DNA from: Gammaproteobacteria bacterium
GTDB lineage: Bacteria > Pseudomonadota > Gammaproteobacteria > Pseudomonadales > Cellvibrionaceae
Length of the DNA stretch: 64,000 nucleotides
Direction: 5' to 3'
Assembly (NCBI GenBank): GCA_004172865.1
Contig: SEBV01000001.1
Location: 248,001-312,000 of the forward strand
Shown: positions 34,997-43,700 of the stretch, piece after piece
Position numbering within the stretch: position 1 is the stretch's first letter
Layout of the letters: the number at the start of each line of letters is the position of its first letter
Position numbers and translations under genes: made by a program
Notes under the pieces: generated by a model
What the model saw: only the letters and a program-made list of their open reading frames with translations
What the model was told of the DNA's origin: nothing
Database searches by the model: none

Positions 34997-35113
34997 AGCT
35001 TTCGACTTGTCTAAACGGTTATCAGTACACTCAGGTCAGCGGCTGCACGCGCTCTGACCTAAAAACTTGGAAGGCTATCCAATTAGCCTAAAAACCAGGA
35101 TGGCTATCCTACC

Positions 35114-38086
35114 TTAAATATCGACTAAAGAATCAACATGGCGCGGCAATTTGACGATGAATTGTGCTCCGCGATTCCGCTGTGTGTCCACCGGGCTGAC
35201 GATATCCAATAGGCCGCCATGATCTTCCACAATACTATAGACCATTGCCAGTCCTAAGCCTGTACCTTCGCCGGGTTCCTTGGTGGTAAAAAAGGGCTCC
35301 AGAATTCGATCCTGAATGTCGGGCGGAATACCGCTGCCTTCATCCGTAACCGTGATATCGATGGAGTATTCATCTTCATTGCTGGCGAGTAGCACGCGGC
35401 CATTTTCGGGGCTGGCATCGCGCGCGTTGGAGAGCAGGTTAATGAACACCTGAATCATACGCTGAGTATCGCCAGCTACAATGGCATTTTTAGGAATTTC
35501 GTTAATAAATTGTACTTGCTGCTTATCTTTTTGGAGGGATAACAGGCTAATCGCCTCATGAGCACAGTCGCGCAAAATAACGGCCTGGAATTCGCTCTTG
35601 GCGGTGTGGCCGGTGTGCGAGAAACCCACTAAAGATTGCACGATTCGCGTAACGCGATCTGTCTGGCTGAGAATTTGTTCGGCAGTTTCCAGCACTTCAG
35701 GATTGTCCGAATCGTAACGCAAATTCTGCGCTAGACAGGCGATACCCGTAATCGGGTTGCCAATTTCGTGAGCCACACCTGCGGCCAATCGCCCAACCGA
35801 TGCCAAGCGCTCACTGTGTACCAGCTCCTGCTCCAATAATTGGGTTTCAGTTACGTCTTCCAGCATCATTACCTGATCGTAAACGCCTTCGGTAATTGGC
35901 CCCTCAATGGTTGCTTTATGCAAGCTGATCCAATGGGGATGGCCTTCGAGTTCGATTTCGCGACGGTAGTAATGCATTTCACGGCTCTTGCTAAAGTCCG
36001 TAAGCAGGGTTCGCCAGGGTTCGGCGATATCTTCCAAATAAGAACCGGTCACTTGTTCGCTCGGTGTGTGAGTCAGCCCGGCCATGGCGTGGTTCCACAT
36101 GAGGATTTCCGTATCTGGTCCCAATGAGCACACCGCCATAGGTAATTCTTGCAAGGTTTTGCGATGATAAAGGCGCAAGTTGTTCAGCTCTGCGGCCATA
36201 CCCGTAAGGTGGTTTTGATACTGTGCGAGGCGATTTTCGATCAGATTAATATCCAGCGTTTCGCGCACGTCGGCCACTTTGTAGGGAAGATGGCTATCCA
36301 TAATTTCACTGGCAACGTGAATACCCATCAATGCAGACAAGTTGCCTTCAAGTTGGTCGCGCAGGCGGCGCAGAGCGTAAGGGCGACGCTCATTATTGCT
36401 TAGGTCCAATTGCTTAAGTGCATGATCGACTTCACGGCTGGCGGTTACTTTGCCGAGCGGTTTGGCAAGGCGATCTTTAAATTCAGCAGCAGAGTGTACA
36501 TCCAGCGCTTGGCGAACAGGATGACTAAGTTCATCGGCAGCACATAAATCCGCGCTGTAATGTTCTTCTTCCGATTGCTCCGTTATCAGCGACACAGCGA
36601 TAAAAATCGCCGTGTTCAAGCCCAGTGAAAAGAGCGTAATGCTATTCCAATATTCATTCCCGACCGGAATGTAAAACTCGGAAAAGGGAATGTGCAGAAC
36701 TTTCATGCCGGTGATGATTGGTAGCAAGAGTCCAAAAAACCAGATCACTGTACCAACTGACAATCCGGCGATCATACCGCGGCGATTTCCCGGGCTCCAA
36801 AACACAATCGCAAAAGTACCGGGCAAGAATTGCAGGGTTTCGATAAAAGCGGCGAACGCCAAATCGGTAAGGCTGTAGCGATTGTTGAGTACCCAATAAA
36901 ACAGATAGCCGCCAAAGAAAATCGCGGCAATCAAAATTCTGCGCAACCACAAGAGTTGGCGATAAAGATCATTGCGGGCGGCGAGTCGCAAACTTGGCAG
37001 CAGCCAATGGTTCATCACCATGGTCGCCAGCGCCAGGGTTATAATAATCATCGCGCCGGTTGCTGCGGATAATCCACCGATAAATGCAAAAATGGTTAAC
37101 GCGGGCGAGTTAAACAGAATCGGTACGCCCAAGGTGAAATATTGCGGATCAAGAGGAACCGCGAGTTCCGAGCCGGCCCACAAAATCGGGAATATGGGCA
37201 GCGCCATAAACAGCAAGAACAGAGGGAAGGCCCAAGTAACCGTGCGCGAGTTGCGCATCAGGGGATTTTCCGCCAAGCCCAAATGGAAAATGTGTGGCAT
37301 GGTCACAGCGGTAGCGACGAATACTAGAAGCAGTGTATGGGATGATCCATCCTGAATTGGTGTATGCAGCAACGCGAGATTTTCGGGGTGATCCGCAAGC
37401 CATTCATTGAGACCGTCGATACCGTGAAATACGCCAAACACCGATACCATTCCTACCGCAAACATCGCGCAGACTTTAAGCAGGCTTTCAAATGCCATGG
37501 CGGTAATAAGGCCGCGATGCTGATCGCGATTGGAGCCAAATAAAATCGTAAAAAGCGCGAGTATGGCGCAGTAGCAAAGCGCCATTACATCTTTAAAGGT
37601 GAGACCGTTATCAGCCACCGTGAGCGATGGATTACCGCTTCCGCTGACCACGAGAATGTGCATGGTGTCGGCAATCGCCTGAATCTGCAGCGCCATTAAC
37701 GGCAAAATCCCCAGTAGCATGCAGAGTGTAGTAAGCGCACCTACGGCATTACTGTGGTAGCGAAACACCAACAAATCCGCCAGTGAATGTACCTGATGGC
37801 GCCGCGCTAACTCGGCGAGTGGGGCAAGCGCAACGGGCGCAAATAAAAATAAGGCGCCAGTGCCAAGATAGTAAGCGAGCGCGCCGTAACCGAATTGGAA
37901 GGCGAGGTCGACCACACCGTAAAACGCCCAGGCGCTGGCAAAAATTCCGAGGGAAAAAATATAGGTAACGGGATGGGTGGTAATTCGTTCGGGAATCCAC
38001 CCGCGTTCGGTGATATAGGCGATCCCGAAAAGTAACAAGAGGTAGCTGATGCCGATCAGGGCAACCTGGCTGAAATCAAAAGTCAT
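35114..38086 (-). CDS. cbrA: Transporter-sensor histidine kinase CbrA
   Basis: CbrA fuses a sodium/solute-symporter (SSS) domain to a histidine kinase. In 990 residues, about 13 membrane segments span 5-500. A linker follows, then a PAS-like domain at about 660-770 (LQELPMAVCSLGPDTEILMWN, core AVCSLGPDTEI). HisKA carries the phospho-acceptor His in GVAHEIGNPITG, and HATPase_c has NLLSNARDASPENG, DEGSGIPPDIQD and GEGTGLGLAMVYS. Pseudomonas CbrA has the same layout and nearly the same length, and histidine transport by it has been reported. It is preceded by cbrX with 19 bases between and followed by cbrB. The signal sensed here is not deducible. Confidence 0.95.
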   Translation of the reverse strand: MTFDFSQVALIGISYLLLLFGIAYITERGWIPERITTHPVTYIFSLGIFASAWAFYGVVDLAFQFGYGALAYYLGTGALFLFAPVALAPLAELARRHQVHSLADLLVFRYHSNAVGALTTLCMLLGILPLMALQIQAIADTMHILVVSGSGNPSLTVADNGLTFKDVMALCYCAILALFTILFGSNRDQHRGLITAMAFESLLKVCAMFAVGMVSVFGVFHGIDGLNEWLADHPENLALLHTPIQDGSSHTLLLVFVATAVTMPHIFHLGLAENPLMRNSRTVTWAFPLFLLFMALPIFPILWAGSELAVPLDPQYFTLGVPILFNSPALTIFAFIGGLSAATGAMIIITLALATMVMNHWLLPSLRLAARNDLYRQLLWLRRILIAAIFFGGYLFYWVLNNRYSLTDLAFAAFIETLQFLPGTFAIVFWSPGNRRGMIAGLSVGTVIWFFGLLLPIITGMKVLHIPFSEFYIPVGNEYWNSITLFSLGLNTAIFIAVSLITEQSEEEHYSADLCAADELSHPVRQALDVHSAAEFKDRLAKPLGKVTASREVDHALKQLDLSNNERRPYALRRLRDQLEGNLSALMGIHVASEIMDSHLPYKVADVRETLDINLIENRLAQYQNHLTGMAAELNNLRLYHRKTLQELPMAVCSLGPDTEILMWNHAMAGLTHTPSEQVTGSYLEDIAEPWRTLLTDFSKSREMHYYRREIELEGHPHWISLHKATIEGPITEGVYDQVMMLEDVTETQLLEQELVHSERLASVGRLAAGVAHEIGNPITGIACLAQNLRYDSDNPEVLETAEQILSQTDRVTRIVQSLVGFSHTGHTAKSEFQAVILRDCAHEAISLLSLQKDKQQVQFINEIPKNAIVAGDTQRMIQVFINLLSNARDASPENGRVLLASNEDEYSIDITVTDEGSGIPPDIQDRILEPFFTTKEPGEGTGLGLAMVYSIVEDHGGLLDIVSPVDTQRNRGAQFIVKLPRHVDSLVDI

Positions 38087-38105
38087 AGGTGCAATTCAAA
38101 AAATG

Positions 38106-38288
38106 TTATTCGAGGTTCTGCGGTTTTTTGCGACGCCATTGAAAAATAAAGGTCACCAGTACCAAGCCCATCCAAAAAATGTAGGGGCGATACCACACAC
38201 CATTAGGGCTGATAATCCAGGTAAATAGGGACGGCGAAAATAAATAGGCGATAAGCAACAGCAGAATGATAAGACGTTGATGATTCAT
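38106..38288 (-). CDS. cbrX: Small membrane protein upstream of cbrA (CbrX-like)
   Basis: This is a 60-residue protein with two hydrophobic segments (LIILLLLIAYLFSPSLF and YIFWMGLVLVTFIFQW) and a basic tail (RRKKP). A similar small ORF, cbrX, precedes cbrA in Pseudomonas putida and is co-transcribed. Size, topology and position match. Its function is not established. It could aid CbrA translation or membrane assembly. Confidence 0.8.
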   Translation of the reverse strand: MNHQRLIILLLLIAYLFSPSLFTWIISPNGVWYRPYIFWMGLVLVTFIFQWRRKKPQNLE

Positions 38289-38331
38289 GATGGCTTCATT
38301 GTTTGACGTTTATAGCGCAACTATAACGCTT

Positions 38332-39297
38332 TTAGCTGTTATTCGTGATTATTTCTGGGCGGATGTTTGCTGGTGAGTAGATTGCACTCAAACCTTTAAT
38401 GGCCGAACGCTGCCAGTGTATTTTCGCCCAGGCGAGCAATTCGGCAGGTGTGGCGCCATAAAGTTCCGGTGGTGGATTTTGCTGTAAAAATGCGAGTGCT
38501 TGCCAAATATTCGCGCTGGCATTTTTTGAATCGAGCGCGGGCGCGAGATTTTGTTTGCTAAGTTTTTGTCCATTGGCTTGGCTTGCCAGAGTCACGTGAC
38601 CATAGTGCGGAACCGGCGCGTCGAGAAGTTCAAATAGCAGAATTTGGCGGGCGCTGACTTCTAACAAATCGCTGCCGCGAATGATGTGCGTGATTCCTTG
38701 CTCGATATCGTCTACGACGACGGCAAGTTGGTACGCATACAAATTATCTTTGCGTTTTAGAATTTGATCGCCAGCTTGGGTGCGCAGGTTTTGCTGTTGT
38801 TCGCCTTGAATCAGATCGTTGAAGCGCAGTTCATCTGGAAAAGAAAATTGTTCTGGCAGATCGTAAAGTTTCAGGCGTTGTGCGTGAGGTTTTCGGGTAT
38901 CAACAGTTCGTGTTCGGCAGCGTCCGTTGTAAATACCGCCCATTGTTTGTAAGTCTTGCCGAGTGCAATCGCAGGGGTAAATGAGATTCTGTTGACGCAA
39001 ACGATAGAGGTAATCTTCATAAATATCCCAGCGCTGACTTTGGTAAACCACATCGCCATCCCACTCTAGACCGTAATCTTGCAGGCAACGCAGAATTTCA
39101 TTGGCAGCGCCCGTTTGTTCGCGAGGCGGGTCAAGATCTTCCATGCGAACCAGCCATTTGCCATTGTGGTGATGTGCATCCAAATAGCTGGCGATAGCGC
39201 TGACGAGCGAACCAAAATGTAAAGGGCCGGTGGGCGAGGGCGCGAAGCGGCCAATATAGGCCTGATTATGTTGAGAGGAATTATTTACTGAGGACAT
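38332..39297 (-). CDS. gluQ: Glutamyl-Q tRNA(Asp) synthetase
   Basis: GluQ-RS is a truncated glutamyl-tRNA synthetase that attaches glutamate to queuosine in the anticodon of tRNA-Asp. The 321 residues have the catalytic domain only: GRFAPSPTGPLHFGS (HIGH-equivalent), zinc ligands in YPCDCTRQ and YNGRCR, and KLSKQN as the KMSKS-like loop; the anticodon-binding domain is absent, as expected. It lies downstream of dksA, with a terminator just before its start. In Shigella the dksA-gluQ junction also contains a terminator that limits gluQ expression. Confidence 0.96.
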   Translation of the reverse strand: MSSVNNSSQHNQAYIGRFAPSPTGPLHFGSLVSAIASYLDAHHHNGKWLVRMEDLDPPREQTGAANEILRCLQDYGLEWDGDVVYQSQRWDIYEDYLYRLRQQNLIYPCDCTRQDLQTMGGIYNGRCRTRTVDTRKPHAQRLKLYDLPEQFSFPDELRFNDLIQGEQQQNLRTQAGDQILKRKDNLYAYQLAVVVDDIEQGITHIIRGSDLLEVSARQILLFELLDAPVPHYGHVTLASQANGQKLSKQNLAPALDSKNASANIWQALAFLQQNPPPELYGATPAELLAWAKIHWQRSAIKGLSAIYSPANIRPEIITNNS

Positions 39298-39298
39298 A

Positions 39299-39324
39299 TA
39301 AAAACGGCGAGGTTTCCCTCGCCG
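39299..39324 (-). terminator. Terminator between dksA and gluQ
   Basis: Minus-strand CGGCGAGG-GAAA-CCTCGCCG followed by TTTTTAT ends two bases before the gluQ ATG. GluQ therefore depends on read-through, or has its ribosome binding site sequestered in the hairpin. Confidence 0.88.
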
Positions 39325-39351
39325 CCTGATTTGTTACTGAAACCTGCGCGC

Positions 39352-39795
39352 TTAGCCGCCGATTTGTTTTTCTTTGATTTCTGCAAGAGTTTTGCAATCC
39401 ACGCAGAGCGTTGCGGTTGGGCGCGCTTCAAGGCGACGGATACCAATCTCAACACCACAGGCATTGCAGTAGCCGTAATCATCGTTCTCAATCAACTCAA
39501 GGGTGCTGTCGATTTTCTTGATGAGCTTGCGCTCGCGGTCACGGGTACGCAATTCCAGGCTAAATTCTTCTTCCTGGCTGGCGCGGTCGGCTGGATCGGG
39601 GAAGTTCGCGGCCTCATCTTTCATATGAGATACGGTGCGATCAACCTCTTCCATCAACTCGGAGCGCCAGTTGAGCAACAGGTTGCGGAAGTGTTGCTTC
39701 TGGTTGTCATTCATATACTCCTCGCCTTTTTTCTCCTCATAAGGAGTAAATGGACGTAGAGCAAAAGTTTCAGTTGAAGGAGTTTTTTTCGCCAT
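39352..39795 (-). CDS. dksA: RNA polymerase-binding transcription factor DksA
   Basis: DksA binds the secondary channel of RNA polymerase and potentiates ppGpp control. The 147 residues hold the coiled-coil with the tip motif DPADRASQEEEF and the four-cysteine zinc finger (YCNACG...LCVDCK), so it is the canonical zinc form. The N-terminal start MAKKTPSTETFALRPFTPY fits the family. It is transcribed toward gluQ and ends at a strong terminator. Confidence 0.97.
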   Translation of the reverse strand: MAKKTPSTETFALRPFTPYEEKKGEEYMNDNQKQHFRNLLLNWRSELMEEVDRTVSHMKDEAANFPDPADRASQEEEFSLELRTRDRERKLIKKIDSTLELIENDDYGYCNACGVEIGIRRLEARPTATLCVDCKTLAEIKEKQIGG

Positions 39796-40062
39796 AGCTG
39801 TAGCGCCTCGTAGTGCTAATTATCTCGTTCTTGAAAAACCGGCTAGCGGCGCTAGTCTCGGCACGTGGGGCAGCATGGTGCAACCACAGAGAATTTGAAG
39901 GGGAGGCAAGCTACCAGATAATAAAACAGGGTGCCAGCGATTTTTCGCCACATGCTTTATAACCGCCAAAGATCGCCCAAAAACGCTCGAAATGTGGTTC
40001 AATCCTGCGCAATTGTTACTTTGGGCTCCGCCTTTCCTTCTCATTATTCTCGTTGATCAAGT

Positions 40063-40782
40063 ATGCCTCCAGAACCCAAACCGCTTCAGTTATTTCCCGC
40101 ACAGTTAATCCAACGCTATAAGCGCTTTTTGGCGGATATTATTTTACCCATCGGTGAAACCATTACCGTGCACTGTCCAAATACCGGGTCGATGAAAAAT
40201 TGCATTTCACACATGAGCCCGTGCTGGTATTCAACATCTGAAAGCGCCGCCCGTAAATATCCCAATACCTTGGAAATTGTCACCACGCCAAGTGGCGATC
40301 TCGCAGGCATAAATACATCGCGCTCAAATAATTTGGTGGCGGATGCAATTTGCGCTGGCGTTATCGGCGAAGTGCAAGGTTACGACATTACTCGCCGCGA
40401 AGTTGTTTACGGCAATGAAAAATCCCGCATAGATTTTTTGTTGGAGCGAGCTAATGAGAAATGTTTTTTAGAAGTTAAAAATGTCACTCTTATGGAAGCC
40501 AAAGGCCACGGGTTATTTCCAGACGCTGTGAGTGAACGCGGCACCAAACATTTGCGCGAATTGATGCAAATGGTACGCGATGGACATCGCGCCGTTTTAC
40601 TGTATTGCGTGCAACACACTGGTATTAAATGGGTGGAACCCGCGGACGCTATTGATCCACTTTATGGGAAGACGTTACGTGAAGCAATTGCAGAAGGTGT
40701 TGAAGTAATTGCTTACGGTGCGGAGATAAAGCCGGAATTAAATCGAATTGTTTTAAACAAAAAACTTGTAGTAAAAATTTAA
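40063..40782 (+). CDS. sfsA: SfsA family protein (sugar fermentation stimulation)
   Basis: This is a protein of 239 residues matching SfsA: RYKRFLADI near the start, HCPNTGSMKNC, SPCWYSTSE, RIDFLL, FLEVKNVTL and FPDAVSERGTKHLREL (nuclease-like residues D, E, K). SfsA was linked in E. coli to maltose gene expression and DNA binding, but its exact function is unsettled; the fold resembles nucleases. It is divergent from dksA, as commonly seen near dksA in proteobacteria. Confidence 0.95.
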   Translation: MPPEPKPLQLFPAQLIQRYKRFLADIILPIGETITVHCPNTGSMKNCISHMSPCWYSTSESAARKYPNTLEIVTTPSGDLAGINTSRSNNLVADAICAGVIGEVQGYDITRREVVYGNEKSRIDFLLERANEKCFLEVKNVTLMEAKGHGLFPDAVSERGTKHLRELMQMVRDGHRAVLLYCVQHTGIKWVEPADAIDPLYGKTLREAIAEGVEVIAYGAEIKPELNRIVLNKKLVVKI

Positions 40783-40827
40783 TTTCTATTTGGTTTATTT
40801 TATTTCAGGTAATGGTGTGAGTTTTAT

Positions 40828-40857
40828 CTCGTTCCCAAGCAGGCGCTTGGGAACGAG
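40828..40857. repeat. REP-like palindrome between convergent genes
   Basis: CTCGTTCCCAAGC-AGGC-GCTTGGGAACGAG is a perfect 13-bp inverted repeat without U run. The CTCGTTCCCA...TGGGAACGAG form recalls dispersed REP/BIME elements of gammaproteobacteria linked to RAYT transposases. It might also act as a terminator for sfsA or yqhD. Confidence 0.6.
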
Positions 40858-40876
40858 TTGAACCGAATAATAAAAA

Positions 40877-42031
40877 CTACGCCGCCGCATCCAAAATTTT
40901 ACGTGTTATCTCTGCCGTAATATCTTGCTTTTCACCCAGCGGATTCGGGTTGTGGCGAATTACGTTGTCGACTAAAACAGGAATCGAACTACCATCTAAT
41001 CCGTAACCTTTGAACGTTGTAGGTACGCCCATTTGCTCGAAGAAATTTTTGGTGGCGGCGATAGCTGCATCGATTATTTCATCTTCATTGTCGTTGGATA
41101 GATTCCAAACGCGTTTGCCATATTGAATTAATTTTCCGCGTTTTTGTTCGCGTTGTTGATTCATCAGCGATGGCAAAACAATTGCCAATGTTTGCGCGTG
41201 GTCGAGGCCGTGTAGTGCTGTTAGTTCGTGGCCGATGCAATGGGTTGCCCAATCTTGCGGAACGCCTACGCCGATTAAACCATTCAATGCCATAGTGGCT
41301 GCCCACATAACATTTGCGCGAATGGCGTAATCTTTTGGTTGTGCTAAAACTTTTGGGCCCTCTTCAATTAGCGTTAAAAGCAAACCTTCGGCAAAACGAT
41401 CCTGAACTTTTGCATTTACGGGATAAGTTAAATACTGTTCCATGATGTGCACGAACGCGTCCACAACGCCGTTTGAAATTTGGCGTGTTGGTAATGAGTA
41501 AGTTGTAGTTGGGTCGAGGATTGCAAATTGTGGATAAACCAGTGGGCTACCGAAGGCCAGTTTTTCTTGCGTGGCCGCTTTGGTAATTACCGAGTTGCCA
41601 TTGCTTTCGGTGCCGGTTGCGGGCAGCGTTAATATGCAGCCGATGGGTAGGGCGCTGGTGAAAGTTGCGTGTTTTTCTAAAATATCCCACGGCTCACCGT
41701 TAAAGTTAACGCCTGCAGCAATTAATTTGGTTGCATCAACAACGCTACCGCCGCCGACTGCAAGTAAAAAATCGATATTTTTTTCTTTGATAAGTGCTAT
41801 AGCTTTTTGGCAAGTTTCATAATGCGGATTTGGTTCTATGCCAGAAAATTCAAAAAACGTTTTGCCTTCAAGTGCTTTGATTACTTGATCGTAAACGCCA
41901 TTTTTTTTGATTGAGCCACCGCCATAAGTTAATAAAATACGTGCGTTCGCTGGAAGTAAATCAGCAAGCGCACTGATTTGGCCTTCGCCGAAAATAATAT
42001 TAGTTGGATTGTGAAAACTGAAGTTGTTCAT
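40877..42031 (-). CDS. yqhD: Iron-containing (YqhD/BdhA-type) alcohol dehydrogenase
   Basis: This is an NADPH-dependent aldehyde reductase/alcohol dehydrogenase of the metal-dependent type III family. The 384 residues show NPTNIIFGEGQI, LTYGGGSIKKNGVYDQV, AVGGGSVVDATK (nucleotide binding), GTESNGNSVIT, and metal ligands D and H in VVDAFVHIMEQYLTYP with HELTALHGLDHAQTLAI. YqhD-like enzymes detoxify short aldehydes. It stands alone; the REP-like palindrome lies after its stop. Confidence 0.93.
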   Translation of the reverse strand: MNNFSFHNPTNIIFGEGQISALADLLPANARILLTYGGGSIKKNGVYDQVIKALEGKTFFEFSGIEPNPHYETCQKAIALIKEKNIDFLLAVGGGSVVDATKLIAAGVNFNGEPWDILEKHATFTSALPIGCILTLPATGTESNGNSVITKAATQEKLAFGSPLVYPQFAILDPTTTYSLPTRQISNGVVDAFVHIMEQYLTYPVNAKVQDRFAEGLLLTLIEEGPKVLAQPKDYAIRANVMWAATMALNGLIGVGVPQDWATHCIGHELTALHGLDHAQTLAIVLPSLMNQQREQKRGKLIQYGKRVWNLSNDNEDEIIDAAIAATKNFFEQMGVPTTFKGYGLDGSSIPVLVDNVIRHNPNPLGEKQDITAEITRKILDAAA

Positions 42032-42186
42032 GAGGTAATCCTGTGTGCGAGTAAAGTGCTGAATCTAAATGAACGGCATACTCTAGGTAAGTTTATTTAC
42101 GGATGTTTACTGAGCGGCATTTAATATGCCTTCTGCTATGCCCATTTGGTTGTTGTCGTTGTGTAAAGCGCGAACGTACTGGTAAA

Positions 42187-42513
42187 TCAATTGGGTTGCT
42201 GTAGGCAAATAAATCCGTCAATCACATCGAAGTTAATAGCAATCAGTTTTTTCCCATTACATGGGCCCGTAACGCAGGCGCCATTCTCAATAACAAAAAG
42301 TGCGCCGTGATTGGCGCACTGAATCATGCTGTGGCTGCTATCCAAAAATTGGTCTTCAACCCATTCAAGTGGAATGCCAATATGCGGACATGCATTTTTG
42401 TAGACGTAAATTTTATTTCGCGTTTTTACCGCAAAATATTTTTGATTATTTACCTCAAAACCTTTGCTGCTGTTGTCGAGAATATCGTTGATATTTAATT
42501 CTGTCCGCAGCAT
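42187..42513 (-). CDS. Rieske [2Fe-2S] ferredoxin-like protein
   Basis: This 108-residue single-domain Rieske protein has both ligand pairs, CPHIGIPLEW (Cys, His) and CANHGALF (Cys, His), spaced as in Rieske ferredoxins. No transmembrane segment is present, so it is likely a soluble electron carrier. Family members serve oxygenases or assimilatory nitrite reductase, but no oxygenase is nearby. It begins 18 bases after the HtrA-like protease gene and could be co-transcribed. Confidence 0.88.
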   Translation of the reverse strand: MLRTELNINDILDNSSKGFEVNNQKYFAVKTRNKIYVYKNACPHIGIPLEWVEDQFLDSSHSMIQCANHGALFVIENGACVTGPCNGKKLIAINFDVIDGFICLQQPN

Positions 42514-42531
42514 ATAAAATCCAGAAAATAA

Positions 42532-43614
42532 TTAAGGCTTACTGACGGGCGGTGGTGCAAGCGTGAGCGAGCGCTTAATCACTTTGCCATCGCGTACCAA
42601 TTGTATTTCCACGGTGTCACCAGGTTTGTGGCTTTCCAGAATACTCATGTACGCATCGTTATTAGGCGTAAGTTTGCCATCAATCGCCACAACCACATCG
42701 CCTAATACAAGCTGGCCCCAGTTATTGCGAGTTACACCTTGCAAACCCGCTTGTTGCGCTGGTGAATTATTAAATACGCGTAAAATTGGTAAACCTTCGA
42801 TGCCGCTTTGCAGTGCCCATTGCTCGGGTGCAGATTCAAAACCAATTACGGGGCGAATAATTTTCCCATTCTTAATCAACTGCGGCACTACATCTTTTAC
42901 GGTGTTAACGGGAATCGCAAAACCAATGCCCGCGCTTGCACCACTCGGGCTATAAATCATGGTATTTACGCCAACCAATTGACCTTGCGAATTCAGTAAC
43001 GGTCCGCCGGAATTGCCGGGGTTGATGGCGGCATCCGTTTGAATAACGTTGCCAATTTTACGTTGATTGGGCGATTCAATTTCACGGCCCAATGCACTGA
43101 CAACGCCGGTAGTGAGAGTAGCGTCTAGACCAAAAGGATTGCCGATGGCGAGAACTTTTCTGCCGACAGTAAGCTGACTCGAATCACCCAAACTCAATGC
43201 AAGAAGTTTTTCATTGGGCGCGATAATTTTTAATACAGCAAGATCGCGTTCAGGTGCAAGGCCGATCACTTTTGCGGGCCATGAGGTTTGGTCTTGCAAG
43301 GTGATCATTACCTTGTTCGCACCTTCAACCACATGGTAATTGGTAACTATATAGCCGTCTGCACTCCATACAAACCCCGTCCCGGAACCGGCGGGTACAC
43401 TCATAATATCGAATGAGCGTGGGTCGCGCGCTAGTTGCTCGTTGGTCACAAACACCACGCTAGGACGTGCCTGCTCAAATACTTGCATGCTGTTGCGTTC
43501 GTCATCCGTCGCAAATTCAACGGCGGCGTGCGCGGCAGATGCAAGCGTTGCAAGACCTAATGCCAAACTACTTAACCATTTAGTGATGAAATTTTTTCTT
43601 GCTAACATTTCCAA
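42532..43614 (-). CDS. Periplasmic trypsin-like serine protease with one PDZ domain (HtrA/DegS-like)
   Basis: This is an exported quality-control or signalling protease. The 360 residues comprise a signal peptide (to about ASAAHA), a trypsin-like domain with the triad His in TNYHVVEG, Asp in PERDLAVLK and Ser in GNSGGPLL, and a C-terminal PDZ domain (about 260-350, LVLGDVVVAIDGK). A single PDZ points to DegS/AlgW-like architecture, but the N-terminus looks cleavable rather than a permanent anchor. The track start is a TTG with AGGGG seven bases before it; the ATG at 43608 is an alternative. It ends 18 bases before the Rieske gene. Confidence 0.9.
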   Translation of the reverse strand: MEMLARKNFITKWLSSLALGLATLASAAHAAVEFATDDERNSMQVFEQARPSVVFVTNEQLARDPRSFDIMSVPAGSGTGFVWSADGYIVTNYHVVEGANKVMITLQDQTSWPAKVIGLAPERDLAVLKIIAPNEKLLALSLGDSSQLTVGRKVLAIGNPFGLDATLTTGVVSALGREIESPNQRKIGNVIQTDAAINPGNSGGPLLNSQGQLVGVNTMIYSPSGASAGIGFAIPVNTVKDVVPQLIKNGKIIRPVIGFESAPEQWALQSGIEGLPILRVFNNSPAQQAGLQGVTRNNWGQLVLGDVVVAIDGKLTPNNDAYMSILESHKPGDTVEIQLVRDGKVIKRSLTLAPPPVSKP

Positions 43615-43656
43615 TAATTCCCCTAAAAATTGTTTTTATTAAGAGATATAACCGTT

Positions 43657-43683
43657 AAAAAAAGAGGCTTAAAAGCCTCTTTT
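43657..43683 (-). terminator. Terminator after htpX
   Basis: Minus-strand AAAGAGGC-TTTTAA-GCCTCTTT followed by T7 ends the htpX transcript 18 bases past its stop and separates it from the HtrA-like gene. Confidence 0.88.
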
Positions 43684-43700
43684 GTTGGACATGGTATTGA

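Noticed and set aside
39820-40044. 74-residue ORF upstream of dksA
   Set aside because: It lies in the dksA-sfsA divergent promoter spacer and has no recognisable protein features.
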